This document shows positions 25,639-34,690 of a DNA stretch of 64,000 nt, piece by piece. The stretch lies in assembly GCA_938083135.1 (NCBI GenBank), contig CALLKY010000013.1:1-64000 (forward strand), given 5' to 3'. This stretch comes from an uncultured Alphaproteobacteria bacterium (GTDB taxonomy: Bacteria > Pseudomonadota > Alphaproteobacteria > Bin95). The position numbers and the translations under genes were made by a program. The notes beneath the pieces are model-generated. The model saw only the letters and a list, made by a program, of their open reading frames with translations. It was not told the DNA's origin and ran no database searches. Every line of letters begins with the position of its first letter. Positions within the stretch are counted from its first letter, which is position 1.

Positions 25639-27879
25639 TTGAACAGTCTTTGCCTCATCAATCGCAGTCTTGTTGCTGCCGTTTTTATCGCGATTGCCGC
25701 CTGCGCGCTTTTTGCGTCGCCAACCCCTGCCGCTGCCCAAGTTCTGCCAGGGGCAAAGACGGAAACCGCAATGCCAGCAGAACAAGCACGCGTGCTTGCA
25801 GATGTATTGAAGGACGACACAGCCCGCGCGGCGCTTATCAAAGAACTAGAGCGTATCGGCGCGCCCGCCTCCGCTGGCGCCAAGGCTGCATCTGAGGCAC
25901 ACGAGCCTTCCCTTGGCCGCAAGATTGCGGAAACAACCGCATCAGTTTCAACCCACATTGCTGAAGGTGCGGGCAAAGTCTGGAGCCAGCTATTGTCGGC
26001 CCCAGAACGGCTGGCTGCACTTGAAGGTGCCAAAGCATCTATCCTGACGGACGCCTTGCTCGATCTGGCGCTGATCATTGTTGTCACTGTCGGCGTTTTC
26101 ATCGTGCTTCGACGGTTTGCTAAACGGCTCTACCGACGGATTGGCGCGCAGGCTGACGGCGCTGGATTTTTGCGGAGCGCGATGCTGGCACTTGGGTCTG
26201 TCGTTATTGACGCTGGCGTGGTCCTACTCGCTTGGGGCCTTGGATATCTGGTTGCCGTTGCCTTTATCGGCGAATACGGCGCTATCAGTACCCGGCAGGC
26301 GCTTTATCTGAACGCCTTCCTCATCGTTGAGATGATCAAGGTCGCCATGCGAACAATCCTTTCGCCAGCCGCCAGTGAACTTCGGCCCGTCCCCTTGCCA
26401 GACAGGGCCGCGCGCTTGCTGACCAAATGGGTCGGTGCTGCTGTTAGCGTCCTCGGCTACGGCCAGTTGCTGATTGTGCCGATCATCAATGAAAACGTCT
26501 CGTTCATGGCAGGCCAGGCGGCTGCAGTGCTCATCTACCTGACAGCGCTGTTGATTCTGATAACCCTCACACTGGCGAACCGCGCAGCCGTTGCAAATTG
26601 GCTGGTCGGCGGCCAAGGACTGACAGACCGGCCTGGCGCACTGCGCTTTTTGGCGCGCAATTGGCATGTCCCTGTCCTGCTATATTTGGCCGTGCTGTTT
26701 ATCATCGTTATCACGCGCCCAGGTGGGTTGCTGTTCCCGATACTTGCCGGATCCGCCCGCGTTCTCGCCGCTGTCATCATTGGCGCGATCGTCGGTGCCG
26801 GATTGCGACGCCTAATGGCACGCGGTGTCCGCCTGCCGGAGCCGATTACGCAGCGGCTACCGCTTTTAGAACGCCGCCTGAACGCCTTCGTGCCGAAACT
26901 GCTGTTGCTAGTACGGTTCGCCATCATCATCGCCGTGGTCCTGTTTGTGGTGCACACGATTGGCCTGATCGACGTGCATGGCTGGCTGGTGAGCCAGGTT
27001 GGCGTGAAGTTAACGGGCATCCTATTCAGCCTGTTCTTCATTCTGCTGCTTGGTTTCGCCGTTTGGTTGGCAATCTCCTCCTGGATCGATTTTCGCCTGA
27101 ACCCTGATTACGGCTCCACGCCAACGGCGCGTGAACGCACTTTGCTCAGCCTCTTCAGAAACGCCATGACGATTGCGCTTATCGTGATCACGGTCATGTT
27201 CGCATTTTCCGAAATCGGCATCGACATCGCCCCATTGATCGCGTCTGCTGGCGTCTTTGGCCTAGCCATTGGTTTCGGCGCACAGAAGCTGGTGCAGGAC
27301 ATCATCACCGGCATTTTCATTCAGTTTGAAAACGCAATGAATGTGGGTGATGTCGTGAATGTTAGTGGCACAACAGGAACTGTGGAGCGGCTGACAATCC
27401 GCTCTGTCAGCTTGCGGGACGTACACGGTGCCTTCCACATCATCCCGTTCTCCTCTGTTGATATGGTCACGAACTTCATGCGGGAGTTCGGCCAATATGT
27501 CTGCGACATGGGCATCGCCTACAAAGAAAACGTCGAAGACGCCAAGATCGCCATGCAAGATGCGTTTGAGGAACTGCGCGCCGACGAAAAATGGGGTCAG
27601 GAAATACTGGAAGATATGACGTGGTTTGGCGTCACGACGTTTGGCGACAGCGCCGTCACGGTCCGCAGCCGCATCAAGTGCGCGCCCGGCAAGCAATGGG
27701 GGGTCGGCCGCGCTTACAATGCCATCCTTAAGCGGGTGTTTGACGAACGCGGCATCGAAATTCCGTTCCCACACCAGACAATCTACTTCGGCGAAACCAA
27801 GGAAGATGCGTCCACGGATGAGCAGAAAATGCTGATGCAGGGTAAGAGCAGCGAGAAGTCTGACGAGGCAGAAACCTAA
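25639..27879 (+). CDS. Large MscS-family mechanosensitive channel
   Basis: A 746-residue inner-membrane protein. A signal peptide (hydrophobic 12-32, cleavage near PAAAQ) leads to a periplasmic helical region, then about nine to eleven transmembrane segments. The MscS core near 525-700 contains the pore-lining helix ASAGVFGLAIGFGAQKLVQD and the beta domain NVGDVVNVSGTTGTVERL. Channels of this type release solutes on osmotic downshift. The start is TTG at 25639 with GGAG 7 bases upstream, which gives the complete signal peptide. Its stop abuts the convergent GFA gene. Confidence 0.9.
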   Translation: MNSLCLINRSLVAAVFIAIAACALFASPTPAAAQVLPGAKTETAMPAEQARVLADVLKDDTARAALIKELERIGAPASAGAKAASEAHEPSLGRKIAETTASVSTHIAEGAGKVWSQLLSAPERLAALEGAKASILTDALLDLALIIVVTVGVFIVLRRFAKRLYRRIGAQADGAGFLRSAMLALGSVVIDAGVVLLAWGLGYLVAVAFIGEYGAISTRQALYLNAFLIVEMIKVAMRTILSPAASELRPVPLPDRAARLLTKWVGAAVSVLGYGQLLIVPIINENVSFMAGQAAAVLIYLTALLILITLTLANRAAVANWLVGGQGLTDRPGALRFLARNWHVPVLLYLAVLFIIVITRPGGLLFPILAGSARVLAAVIIGAIVGAGLRRLMARGVRLPEPITQRLPLLERRLNAFVPKLLLLVRFAIIIAVVLFVVHTIGLIDVHGWLVSQVGVKLTGILFSLFFILLLGFAVWLAISSWIDFRLNPDYGSTPTARERTLLSLFRNAMTIALIVITVMFAFSEIGIDIAPLIASAGVFGLAIGFGAQKLVQDIITGIFIQFENAMNVGDVVNVSGTTGTVERLTIRSVSLRDVHGAFHIIPFSSVDMVTNFMREFGQYVCDMGIAYKENVEDAKIAMQDAFEELRADEKWGQEILEDMTWFGVTTFGDSAVTVRSRIKCAPGKQWGVGRAYNAILKRVFDERGIEIPFPHQTIYFGETKEDASTDEQKMLMQGKSSEKSDEAET

Positions 27880-28353
27880 CTAATCGGCGGCAATCGCCTG
27901 CTGCATCCGCTCCAAACTCTCCGGCGGCCAATATGCCTTGCGGTCATAGAATTGACCCACGGACGGCGCGTCTGCCGGCAATTGGACCCAGGGCTGTTTG
28001 CTGTCCGTGAAAATATGGATATCAGGTGGGGAAAGTTCCGGTTGATCCATAGTCCCGACCCGCATGAACAGGAACTTCGGGCCAGCGCCAGCATAGATGC
28101 TCCACACAGCCGTTTTGCAGGTCGTGCAGCGGCAAACCTGTTGGCCTTTGCCGCTTTCACTTGGCGTATCAATCACCTCAAGCTCGCCTGCCGTTAAGCG
28201 CACCCGGCTGGCTTCGATCATTGCATTCAGCGCAAACGCGGCACCCGATTGACGTTGGCAACGCGTACAGTGGCAGCAATGAACAAATAACGCTGGCAGT
28301 TCAACCTCATAGCGGACTTTATCGCAGGCACAGCCACCTTTAACGGTCGTCAT
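27880..28353 (-). CDS. GFA family zinc-binding protein
   Basis: A 157-residue member of the glutathione-dependent formaldehyde-activating enzyme family. Zinc-binding cysteines occur in GGCACDKVRYEVE, in HCCHCTRCQRQSGAAFALN and in CRCTTCKTAVWSIY. The family is widespread and few members have a proven reaction, so the formaldehyde role should not be assumed. It lies 14 bases downstream of the UxaA-like gene on the same strand. Confidence 0.88.
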   Translation of the reverse strand: MTTVKGGCACDKVRYEVELPALFVHCCHCTRCQRQSGAAFALNAMIEASRVRLTAGELEVIDTPSESGKGQQVCRCTTCKTAVWSIYAGAGPKFLFMRVGTMDQPELSPPDIHIFTDSKQPWVQLPADAPSVGQFYDRKAYWPPESLERMQQAIAAD

Positions 28354-28367
28354 CTGGGAAACCTCGC

Positions 28368-29891
28368 TTACATCACAGCGCCAACTTGCCAGGGAATAAA
28401 CTCCGCATCGCCGAGACCTTGGGCCTCGCTCTTGGTTTGCTGACCGGATGCGACGGCAAGGAACATCTCGAAGATTTCTGTGCCGATGTCTTCAACGCTG
28501 GCGTCGCCATCCGCGATGGGACCGCAGTTCACATCCATGTCTTCGCTGAGCTTGTTATACATGGCCGAATTGGTCGCGAGCTTGATCGAAGGGCAAGGCT
28601 TGTTGCCATATACGCTGCCGCGCCCGGTGGTGAAGCACACCACATTGGCACCGCTGGCCACCTGACCGGTAATCGATGCCGGGTCATAGCCGGGGCTATC
28701 CATAAACACGAAGCCCTTGGCGTCCACCGGCTCACCATATTTGTAGACACCAGCAAGGTTGGTCGTCCCGCCTTTGGCCGCAGCACCCAATGATTTTTCC
28801 AGAATGGTGGTGAGGCCGCCGGCTTTGTTGCCGGGGGAGGGATTGTTGTCCATCTCACCACCATTGCGTGCTGTGTAGTCCTCCCACCACTTAATCCGCT
28901 CGATCAGCTTTTGGGCAACTTTGTCTGAGACCGCGCGTCGGGTCAGCAGATGTTCCGCGCCATAAATTTCCGGCGTTTCCGCCAGGATAGCCGTGCCGCC
29001 ATGACGAACCAGCGTATCTGCCGCGAAGCCAAGGGCTGGGTTGGCAGTAATGCCAGAATATCCGTCCGACCCGCCGCATTGCAGCGCTACGGTCAAGTGC
29101 TCAGCGGAAATCGTCTCGCGCTCTGCTTTGTTCGCTTCGGGCAGCATCTCTTTAATCTGCTCAATGCCCCAATCGACTGTTTTCCGCGTACCGCCGCCGT
29201 CCTGAATATTCATCGTGCGGAACATCGGCCCGCGCTCAATACCGTAGGCTTCCAGCAGAAAATCAATCTGGTTGACCTCACACCCAAGCCCGACCATCAA
29301 CACGCCCGCGAAATTCGGGTGCCGCGCATGGCCCCAAAGTGCGCGCTGCAGGTTCTCATAGCCTTCACCTGCCCCCGCCATGCCGCACCCGGTCGAGTGG
29401 GTCAGTGCGACAACGCCATCCACATTCGGATAAGCATCCAGCACGCCAGATTTCTCCATGTCCCGCGCAATAAAGCGCGCGACGGAGGCGGAGCAGTTCA
29501 CGCTGGTCAGGATGCCGATATAGTTCCGCGTGCCCACACGACCATTCGAGCGTTTGTAGCCTTGGAACGTTGCCCGGTCAGCTTCCGCCATATATTCAAC
29601 GTTCTTCAGATCCTTGCCGATGGCGTAGTCGCGCTCAAAGTCACCCATGGCGCAATTATGGACATGCACATGGTCACCAGCGGCAATATCAGTAGCCGCG
29701 AACCCAATGATCTGATCATACTTCCGGATCGCCTCACCTTCTGCGATCGCTTTCACAGCAACCTTGTGGCCGGACGGTACGGGCGCTGTTGCGGCCACAC
29801 CGTCTTCGACCGGCGCACCGGGCGCTAGGTCCACACGGGCGACGACTACATTGTCTTCTGCATTCAAACGAAGAGTTGTTGATGCGGCCAT
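28368..29891 (-). CDS. UxaA family altronate/galactarate-type dehydratase
   Basis: A 507-residue sugar-acid dehydratase. The N-terminal SAF domain (about 1-100) contains AIAEGEAIRKYDQIIGFA and HVHVHNCAM. The large catalytic domain has GYKRSNGRVGTRNYIGILTSVNCS, THSTGCGMAG, LQCGGSDGYSGITANPALG and CFTTGRGSVYGNKPCPSIKLATN. Family members remove water from altronate or galactarate using a metal ion. The ATG at 29891 is used because AGGAGG lies 9 bases upstream; the longer frame to 30002 adds Arg-rich shadow sequence. No other hexuronate gene is adjacent, so the substrate is open. Confidence 0.88.
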   Translation of the reverse strand: MAASTTLRLNAEDNVVVARVDLAPGAPVEDGVAATAPVPSGHKVAVKAIAEGEAIRKYDQIIGFAATDIAAGDHVHVHNCAMGDFERDYAIGKDLKNVEYMAEADRATFQGYKRSNGRVGTRNYIGILTSVNCSASVARFIARDMEKSGVLDAYPNVDGVVALTHSTGCGMAGAGEGYENLQRALWGHARHPNFAGVLMVGLGCEVNQIDFLLEAYGIERGPMFRTMNIQDGGGTRKTVDWGIEQIKEMLPEANKAERETISAEHLTVALQCGGSDGYSGITANPALGFAADTLVRHGGTAILAETPEIYGAEHLLTRRAVSDKVAQKLIERIKWWEDYTARNGGEMDNNPSPGNKAGGLTTILEKSLGAAAKGGTTNLAGVYKYGEPVDAKGFVFMDSPGYDPASITGQVASGANVVCFTTGRGSVYGNKPCPSIKLATNSAMYNKLSEDMDVNCGPIADGDASVEDIGTEIFEMFLAVASGQQTKSEAQGLGDAEFIPWQVGAVM

Positions 29892-30017
29892 ATCATGGGC
29901 CTCCTGGGCGTTAGGGCTTTCATTTGCAGGAACCCTACGTCGCAGATGAACTTGGCGCCAGAGCGAACTATACTCAGGCAACAGTTTCCCCATGCCCGTC
30001 ATTATGAAGGCCTAGCA

Positions 30018-30086
30018 TTGCCGCATCTGATCATCTTCATATTCGTGCTCATCCTGGCTGGAATGGCGTCATGCGTGTTTATGTAG
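30018..30086 (+). CDS. Possible 22-residue hydrophobic leader ORF
   Basis: A TTG frame with GAAGG about 8 bases upstream encodes a very hydrophobic peptide (LIIFIFVLILAGMASC then VFM) that ends 16 bases inside the lipoprotein gene in another frame. It could couple translation of the lipoprotein or be a small lipoprotein-like peptide. Short length and a rare start keep this tentative. Confidence 0.2.
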   Translation: MPHLIIFIFVLILAGMASCVFM

Positions 30087-30958
30087 CCGTGGTTCTAGCG
30101 GCTCTGATGCTCGCAAGCTGCGGGCTGCCGCCAACCGTATTCCGCTCGGACCGGAACAGTGAACTGCTGACAGCGCCGCCGCTGCAGGAAACGGCTATCG
30201 GCGGCATTTTCATCGCACCCGTTGAGAATGCCAACGCGGACAGCCTCGCCTTCCGCCGACGCCTCGCCCGCGCCCTCGTGCAGCAGGACGTGGCCGCGGG
30301 CATCGATGTCGCCGGGGCCTATAGCGCCAAACTGCTCTCTGCCGCAGCACCCGCCAACTTTGATGGCAAAGGATATGTCGACGTTTGGTGGCGCCTGGAA
30401 GGCCCGGACGGCGCGATTTGGGACGCTTTTTCCATCCCAACACCACTGGATTTCAGGGTCGAGCGCGGCGAGACCATTGCCGTCATCAATGCGATTACTG
30501 CCCGTGTCGTCGATATCCTGGGGCCGGTTGAGCCCCCACCGCAGCAAGCCATGGCCCCATTGGTCGTTGCTATTCCTCCAGCGAAAACACAAGGCTTTGA
30601 AGACGGCGGACCGTTATCACGCGCCATGGCTGCCCAACTCGCCGCCCGTGGCATGCAGCCCGGCGAAGCAGATGCCGCCAATGCTGTGATCCATGTGCGC
30701 GCCGCCATCGAGCCTGTGAAAGCGGGCGGCCAGGAAACCGTGCAAATTCAAATCCGCTGGACTGTTGTCGATAAAGCGGGATTGGTACTGGGAACCGTCA
30801 ACCAAAAAAATCAGGCACCGCTGGCGGCGATTGACGCCGGGCTCACCACAATGGCACCGGACGCTGCGGGTGCCGCCGCTGACGCCGTAGCTGATCTGGT
30901 GCGTAAAGCCAGACCTGCAGTGACTGCACAGCAATCCACAGGGCAAGTGAAACAGTAA
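30071..30958 (+). CDS. Lipoprotein with two related halves, function unknown
   Basis: A 295-residue predicted lipoprotein. The signal ends in the lipobox LASC with Cys17 as the acylated residue. The mature part appears to be two copies of a module of about 110 residues. Each has a strand APVENA or VAIPPA, a helix (LAFRRRLARALVQQ and LSRAMAAQLAARGM), paired strands with an Asp-Gly or Asp-Lys turn (VDVWWRLEGPDG and QIQIRWTVVDKAG), and a closing helix (AVINAITARVVDIL and GAAADAVADLVRKA). I do not recognise the family. It precedes the helicase gene by 39 bases. Confidence 0.65.
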   Translation: MRVYVAVVLAALMLASCGLPPTVFRSDRNSELLTAPPLQETAIGGIFIAPVENANADSLAFRRRLARALVQQDVAAGIDVAGAYSAKLLSAAAPANFDGKGYVDVWWRLEGPDGAIWDAFSIPTPLDFRVERGETIAVINAITARVVDILGPVEPPPQQAMAPLVVAIPPAKTQGFEDGGPLSRAMAAQLAARGMQPGEADAANAVIHVRAAIEPVKAGGQETVQIQIRWTVVDKAGLVLGTVNQKNQAPLAAIDAGLTTMAPDAAGAAADAVADLVRKARPAVTAQQSTGQVKQ

Positions 30959-30997
30959 GGGCGCCCGAACCGGCCTATCCGCGCTATATGTTGGTGC

Positions 30998-33331
30998 ATG
31001 AGCGATTCCACCAATCCATTCGATGATGACGCCTTCTATGATGGCGATAATCCAGGCTATGCGCCGCCCCCCCCACCAGCGCCTGCAATGGTCGCGGGTC
31101 GCCCGGTTTATCTGGATGGCCTGAACGAAGAGCAGCTGAAAGCGGTTGAAACGCTGGATGGTCCTGTGCTGATGCTTGCAGGTGCCGGGACCGGCAAAAC
31201 CAAAGCCCTGACAACGCGGATCGCGCATCTTCTGGTTGCTGGAAAAGCGTGGCCCAGGCAAATCCTGGCGGTGACGTTCACGAACAAAGCCTCCCGCGAG
31301 ATGAAAGATCGCGTTGGCGCGCTGATCGGCGGTGTCGCAGAAGGCATGTGGCTCGGCACGTTCCATGCCCTTGCCGCGCGGATGCTTCGTCGCCACGCAG
31401 AACTCGTTGGCCTCAAGTCCAACTTCACCATTCTAGACTCTGATGACCAGCTTCGCCTGCTGAAACAGCTGATGCAGGCGGAAAATATTGATACTGGCCG
31501 CTGGCCTGCCCGCGCCCTGATGGGCCGCATTCAGCGCTGGAAAGACCGGGCGCAAACGCCGGACAAGGTCTCCAAGGGAGAGGCCGGTGACTTCGCCAAT
31601 GGCCGCACACAAGCGATTTATGCGCAATACCAAGACCGCCTTAAAACACTGAACGCCGCAGACTTCGGCGATTTGATGCTACACATGACCACGATTTTCC
31701 AGGAGCACCCAGACGTGCTGGAAGATTGGCGTCGGCGCTTCAAATATGTGCTGGTGGACGAATATCAGGACACAAACGTTTCCCAATATCTCTGGCTACG
31801 GCTCTTGGCGCAGGAGCACAAGAACATCTGCTGCGTGGGTGATGATGACCAGTCCATCTATGGCTGGCGTGGTGCTGAGGTCGGCAACATTCTGCGATTT
31901 GAAAAAGATTTCCCCGGCGCCCGCGTCATCCGGCTTGAACGAAACTATCGCTCCACCGGCCACATACTGGGCGCAGCCTCAGGCCTAATCGCCAAGAATG
32001 AGGTGCGGCTTGGCAAAACTCTCTGGACCGAAGCTGACATGGGTGAACCTGTGCAGCTTCGCCTGCTGTGGGACGGAGACGAAGAAGCCCGCATGGTTGG
32101 CGATGAGGTCGAAAACCAACAGCGGAAGAAAGTCCCGCTGACAGAGATGGCCGTTCTGGTCCGCGCCGGGTTCCAAACCCGCGCTTTTGAGGAACGCTTC
32201 GTCACGCTTGGCCTGCCTTATCGTGTCATCGGCGGGCCGCGCTTCTATGAACGCGCGGAAATTCGGGACGCTTTGGCCTATCTGCGGATCGTCGTGCAGC
32301 CGGATAACGATTTGGCGTTTGAGCGGATCGTCAATACACCGAAGCGTGGGCTCGGCGCTGCAACGATCCAGGCCGCATACACCCTGGCGCGCGCCAAACG
32401 CATTTCACTGTTTGAAGCCTCCCGCCAGCTTTCAACAACGGATGAGTTACGCCCGAAAGCCCGAAACGGCCTTGGTGCAGTTGTCCAGATGTTTGATCGG
32501 TGGCGCGCCCTCAGCGACGGCGTCGATCAGGTCGAGCTGCTGGAAACGGTGCTGGATGAGTCCGGCTATGTTGATATGTGGCGGAACGATAAATCGCCCG
32601 AAGCGCCGGGCCGTATTGAAAGCCTGAAAGAACTGGTCCGTGCCATCGGTGAGTTCGAAAACCTGATGGGCTTTCTGGAGCATGTCAGTCTGGTCATGGA
32701 AAATGACCAGAACGCCGGTGATGATGTTATCAGCATCATGACGCTTCATGCCGCCAAGGGCCTGGAATTCGACATCGTCTTCCTGCCGGGTTGGGAGGAT
32801 GGGATGTTCCCGAACCAGCGGGCGCTGGATGAGTCCGGTCGCGCTGGGCTCGAGGAAGAACGCCGCTTGGCCTATGTCGGGCTAACACGGGCAAGGCGGT
32901 ACGCCATCATCTCCGCTGCCGCGAACCGGCGTGTCTATAATCAATGGGTGTCGTCGCTGCCTTCTCGCTTCATTGATGAATTACCGGCTGAACATATTGA
33001 GCGGGATGCGCCGGAAGGTCTTGGTGCCAGCTATCTGCAAACACCTGAATTTTCTGGCGGACAAGGCATGGCAAGCGGCGGGTATCAATCCACAAAATCC
33101 CGCGCCATGGGCGCACGCGCCGCCGGGCCGCGCGCCCAAGTGATTGATGGCGTTGGGTTCGAAGTAAAGCCCCGTGCCAAGCCCAAAGTTGATTTTGCCA
33201 TTGGTGAGCGCGTGTTCCACCAGAAGTTTGGCTATGGCCGGGTGGAAGACGTAGACCACGACCGGCTTGAGATCGCGTTTGAGCAAGCCGGCGATAAAAC
33301 TGTCGTCGCGAGTTTCGTAGAGAAAGTCTGA
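30998..33331 (+). CDS. UvrD/PcrA-type superfamily 1 DNA helicase
   Basis: A 777-residue 3'-5' DNA helicase. A Pro-rich, probably disordered N-terminus precedes the Q-motif LNEEQLKAV. Motif I is AGAGTGKT (about 61-68), Ia is AVTFTNKASREMKDRV, motif II is VLVDEYQDTN, III is VGDDDQSIYGWRGAE, IV is LERNYRS, V is TLHAAKGLEFD, and VI is VGLTRARR. A C-terminal Tudor-like segment (GERVFHQKFGYGRVEDV) is typical of PcrA/UvrD. It acts in nucleotide excision and mismatch repair. It is followed 1 base later by prmA, so the two are cotranscribed. Confidence 0.95.
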   Translation: MSDSTNPFDDDAFYDGDNPGYAPPPPPAPAMVAGRPVYLDGLNEEQLKAVETLDGPVLMLAGAGTGKTKALTTRIAHLLVAGKAWPRQILAVTFTNKASREMKDRVGALIGGVAEGMWLGTFHALAARMLRRHAELVGLKSNFTILDSDDQLRLLKQLMQAENIDTGRWPARALMGRIQRWKDRAQTPDKVSKGEAGDFANGRTQAIYAQYQDRLKTLNAADFGDLMLHMTTIFQEHPDVLEDWRRRFKYVLVDEYQDTNVSQYLWLRLLAQEHKNICCVGDDDQSIYGWRGAEVGNILRFEKDFPGARVIRLERNYRSTGHILGAASGLIAKNEVRLGKTLWTEADMGEPVQLRLLWDGDEEARMVGDEVENQQRKKVPLTEMAVLVRAGFQTRAFEERFVTLGLPYRVIGGPRFYERAEIRDALAYLRIVVQPDNDLAFERIVNTPKRGLGAATIQAAYTLARAKRISLFEASRQLSTTDELRPKARNGLGAVVQMFDRWRALSDGVDQVELLETVLDESGYVDMWRNDKSPEAPGRIESLKELVRAIGEFENLMGFLEHVSLVMENDQNAGDDVISIMTLHAAKGLEFDIVFLPGWEDGMFPNQRALDESGRAGLEEERRLAYVGLTRARRYAIISAAANRRVYNQWVSSLPSRFIDELPAEHIERDAPEGLGASYLQTPEFSGGQGMASGGYQSTKSRAMGARAAGPRAQVIDGVGFEVKPRAKPKVDFAIGERVFHQKFGYGRVEDVDHDRLEIAFEQAGDKTVVASFVEKV

Positions 33332-33332
33332 T

Positions 33333-34277
33333 ATGTCCCCGCAAACCCAATGGCGTGTCGCGGTCGCTGTCACCAGCGCCGCAGCCCCCGCCTATGAGGC
33401 TGCCCTTGAAGCAGACGCCGTCGCCATCTCGATCTATGAGCGCGCGACTGACACGCCGCCCCGCAGCGCCCCGGAGCCTGCCACCTGGGCCGGTGATATC
33501 TACATGGCTGACGCCTGCATTGTCGAAGCTATTTTCACGGACCGCCCGAACCGCAGCGCGTTAGAAGCATCTGTCGCCATTGCCGCTGCTGCGTCCGGCG
33601 ATGCCACGCCAGACCTCATCATCGAAGCCTTAGAAGATGCAGACTGGGCGGCCAAGGTGCTGGAAAGCCTGCCCCCAATCCGTGTGTCGCGCTTCCGCGT
33701 GCGCGGCAGCCACGTAACTGAACGGGCACCTCCGGGGGTCATTGATTTGCTCGTGGAAGCGGGCGGTGCGTTTGGGTCCGGCGAGCATGAAACCACCAAA
33801 GGCTGCCTGCGCGCGCTGGATTACGTACTGAAGCGACAGCCGGTCCGCAATGTGCTGGATCTGGGCTGTGGCACAGGTGTGCTGGGCCTCGCCGCATACA
33901 AAGCTGCAAAACCAAACGTGTTGCTGACAGATATTGACTCGCGCGCCGTCGCTGTCGCTGATGAGACAGCCCGGCAGAACCATGCGCCACATAATTTACG
34001 GGCCGTCACCGCGAACGGTTGGGACTCCCAAGCGATACAACGTGCTGGGCCGTTTGATCTTGTGCTAGCGAATATTCTGGCCCGCCCACTGCGGCGGATG
34101 GCCGGTGATTTGGCGCGTGGCTTGGCGCCGGGCGGACGAGCTGTGCTTTCAGGCTTCCTGTATTGGCAGGAGCCGTTTGTGCTGGCACCGCACCGCGCCC
34201 ACGGGCTCGTGCTGGAGCGGCGCATCCGCCAGGGCGATTGGCTGGCGCTGGTATTGCGCAAACCAATCCAGCCCTGA
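33333..34277 (+). CDS. prmA: Ribosomal protein L11 methyltransferase
   Basis: A 314-residue SAM-dependent methyltransferase that methylates L11. The N-terminal substrate-recognition domain (1-125) is followed by the Rossmann domain with AFGSGEHETTKGCLRAL, the SAM motif VLDLGCGTGVLGLAAYKA, and FDLVLANILARPLRRM as motif IV, all diagnostic for PrmA. The ATG lies 1 base after the helicase stop, so initiation probably depends on readthrough from that gene. Confidence 0.93.
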   Translation: MSPQTQWRVAVAVTSAAAPAYEAALEADAVAISIYERATDTPPRSAPEPATWAGDIYMADACIVEAIFTDRPNRSALEASVAIAAAASGDATPDLIIEALEDADWAAKVLESLPPIRVSRFRVRGSHVTERAPPGVIDLLVEAGGAFGSGEHETTKGCLRALDYVLKRQPVRNVLDLGCGTGVLGLAAYKAAKPNVLLTDIDSRAVAVADETARQNHAPHNLRAVTANGWDSQAIQRAGPFDLVLANILARPLRRMAGDLARGLAPGGRAVLSGFLYWQEPFVLAPHRAHGLVLERRIRQGDWLALVLRKPIQP

Positions 34278-34284
34278 CATTAGC

Positions 34285-34524
34285 TTAAGCGTGCGCCGCA
34301 CCCTTGCGGTGTGTGAACAGGCCTACGACCGCATCAACGATCCGGCGGAGCCAGCCCCGAATTTCGGCAGCGTCCTGACGTTCACAATCCAGACGTGCTG
34401 CTTCCATGGCGTCGAGGCTAGGATTATGGGCAGCCGTCATCCGCAGCCAAAGATTGGCGATCATCGCACGGAGAGATTGAGCATCTTGCCGCCGACATTC
34501 CAGGATTTGTTCTTGCATCGTCAT
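34285..34524 (-). CDS. Small helical protein with two CxRQDA repeats
   Basis: A 79-residue protein of unknown function, convergent with prmA. Two motifs 37 residues apart, C10-RRQDA and C47-ERQDA, each start a helix (QSLRAMIANLWLRM and AEIRGWLRRIVDAVVGLF), suggesting duplication of a helical hairpin or a zinc or heme contact. The C-terminus is basic. The ATG at 34524 is picked for AGGAG 7 bases upstream; two other ATGs lie within 6 bases on either side. A second frame from 34606 begins MSISLEAPWTDQE and overlaps it, so the true start could involve that segment. Confidence 0.55.
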   Translation of the reverse strand: MTMQEQILECRRQDAQSLRAMIANLWLRMTAAHNPSLDAMEAARLDCERQDAAEIRGWLRRIVDAVVGLFTHRKGAAHA

Positions 34525-34614
34525 TATCATTCTCCTGCGCCCGCCTGATGTCCGCCCCGGTGGGCGTTTCCTGATCTGTCCAGGGCGCTTCAAGTGAGAT
34601 AGACATAGGCCTAA

Positions 34615-34645
34615 ATTTTAGAAAAATGACTCGCAGTTATTGCAA
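34615..34645 (-). promoter_or_regulatory. Possible promoter for the small helical protein gene
   Basis: On the minus strand TTGCAA (34640-34645) is followed by TCTAAA (34617-34622, 17-base spacer) or TAAAAT (34615-34620, 19-base spacer). A GAGTC between them fits the GANTC target of CcrM methylase, as found in many alphaproteobacterial control regions. The 166-base divergent region to the aminopeptidase gene holds nothing else I can name. Confidence 0.3.
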
Positions 34646-34690
34646 TGCAGCATTCGCTTTTTGCATATCTGCGTTTGTGGAGCAGCAGCT

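Noticed and set aside
28368-29891. Complete hexuronate catabolic cluster
   Set aside because: Only one UxaA-like gene is present; no uxaB, uxaC, kdgK or transporter genes nearby.
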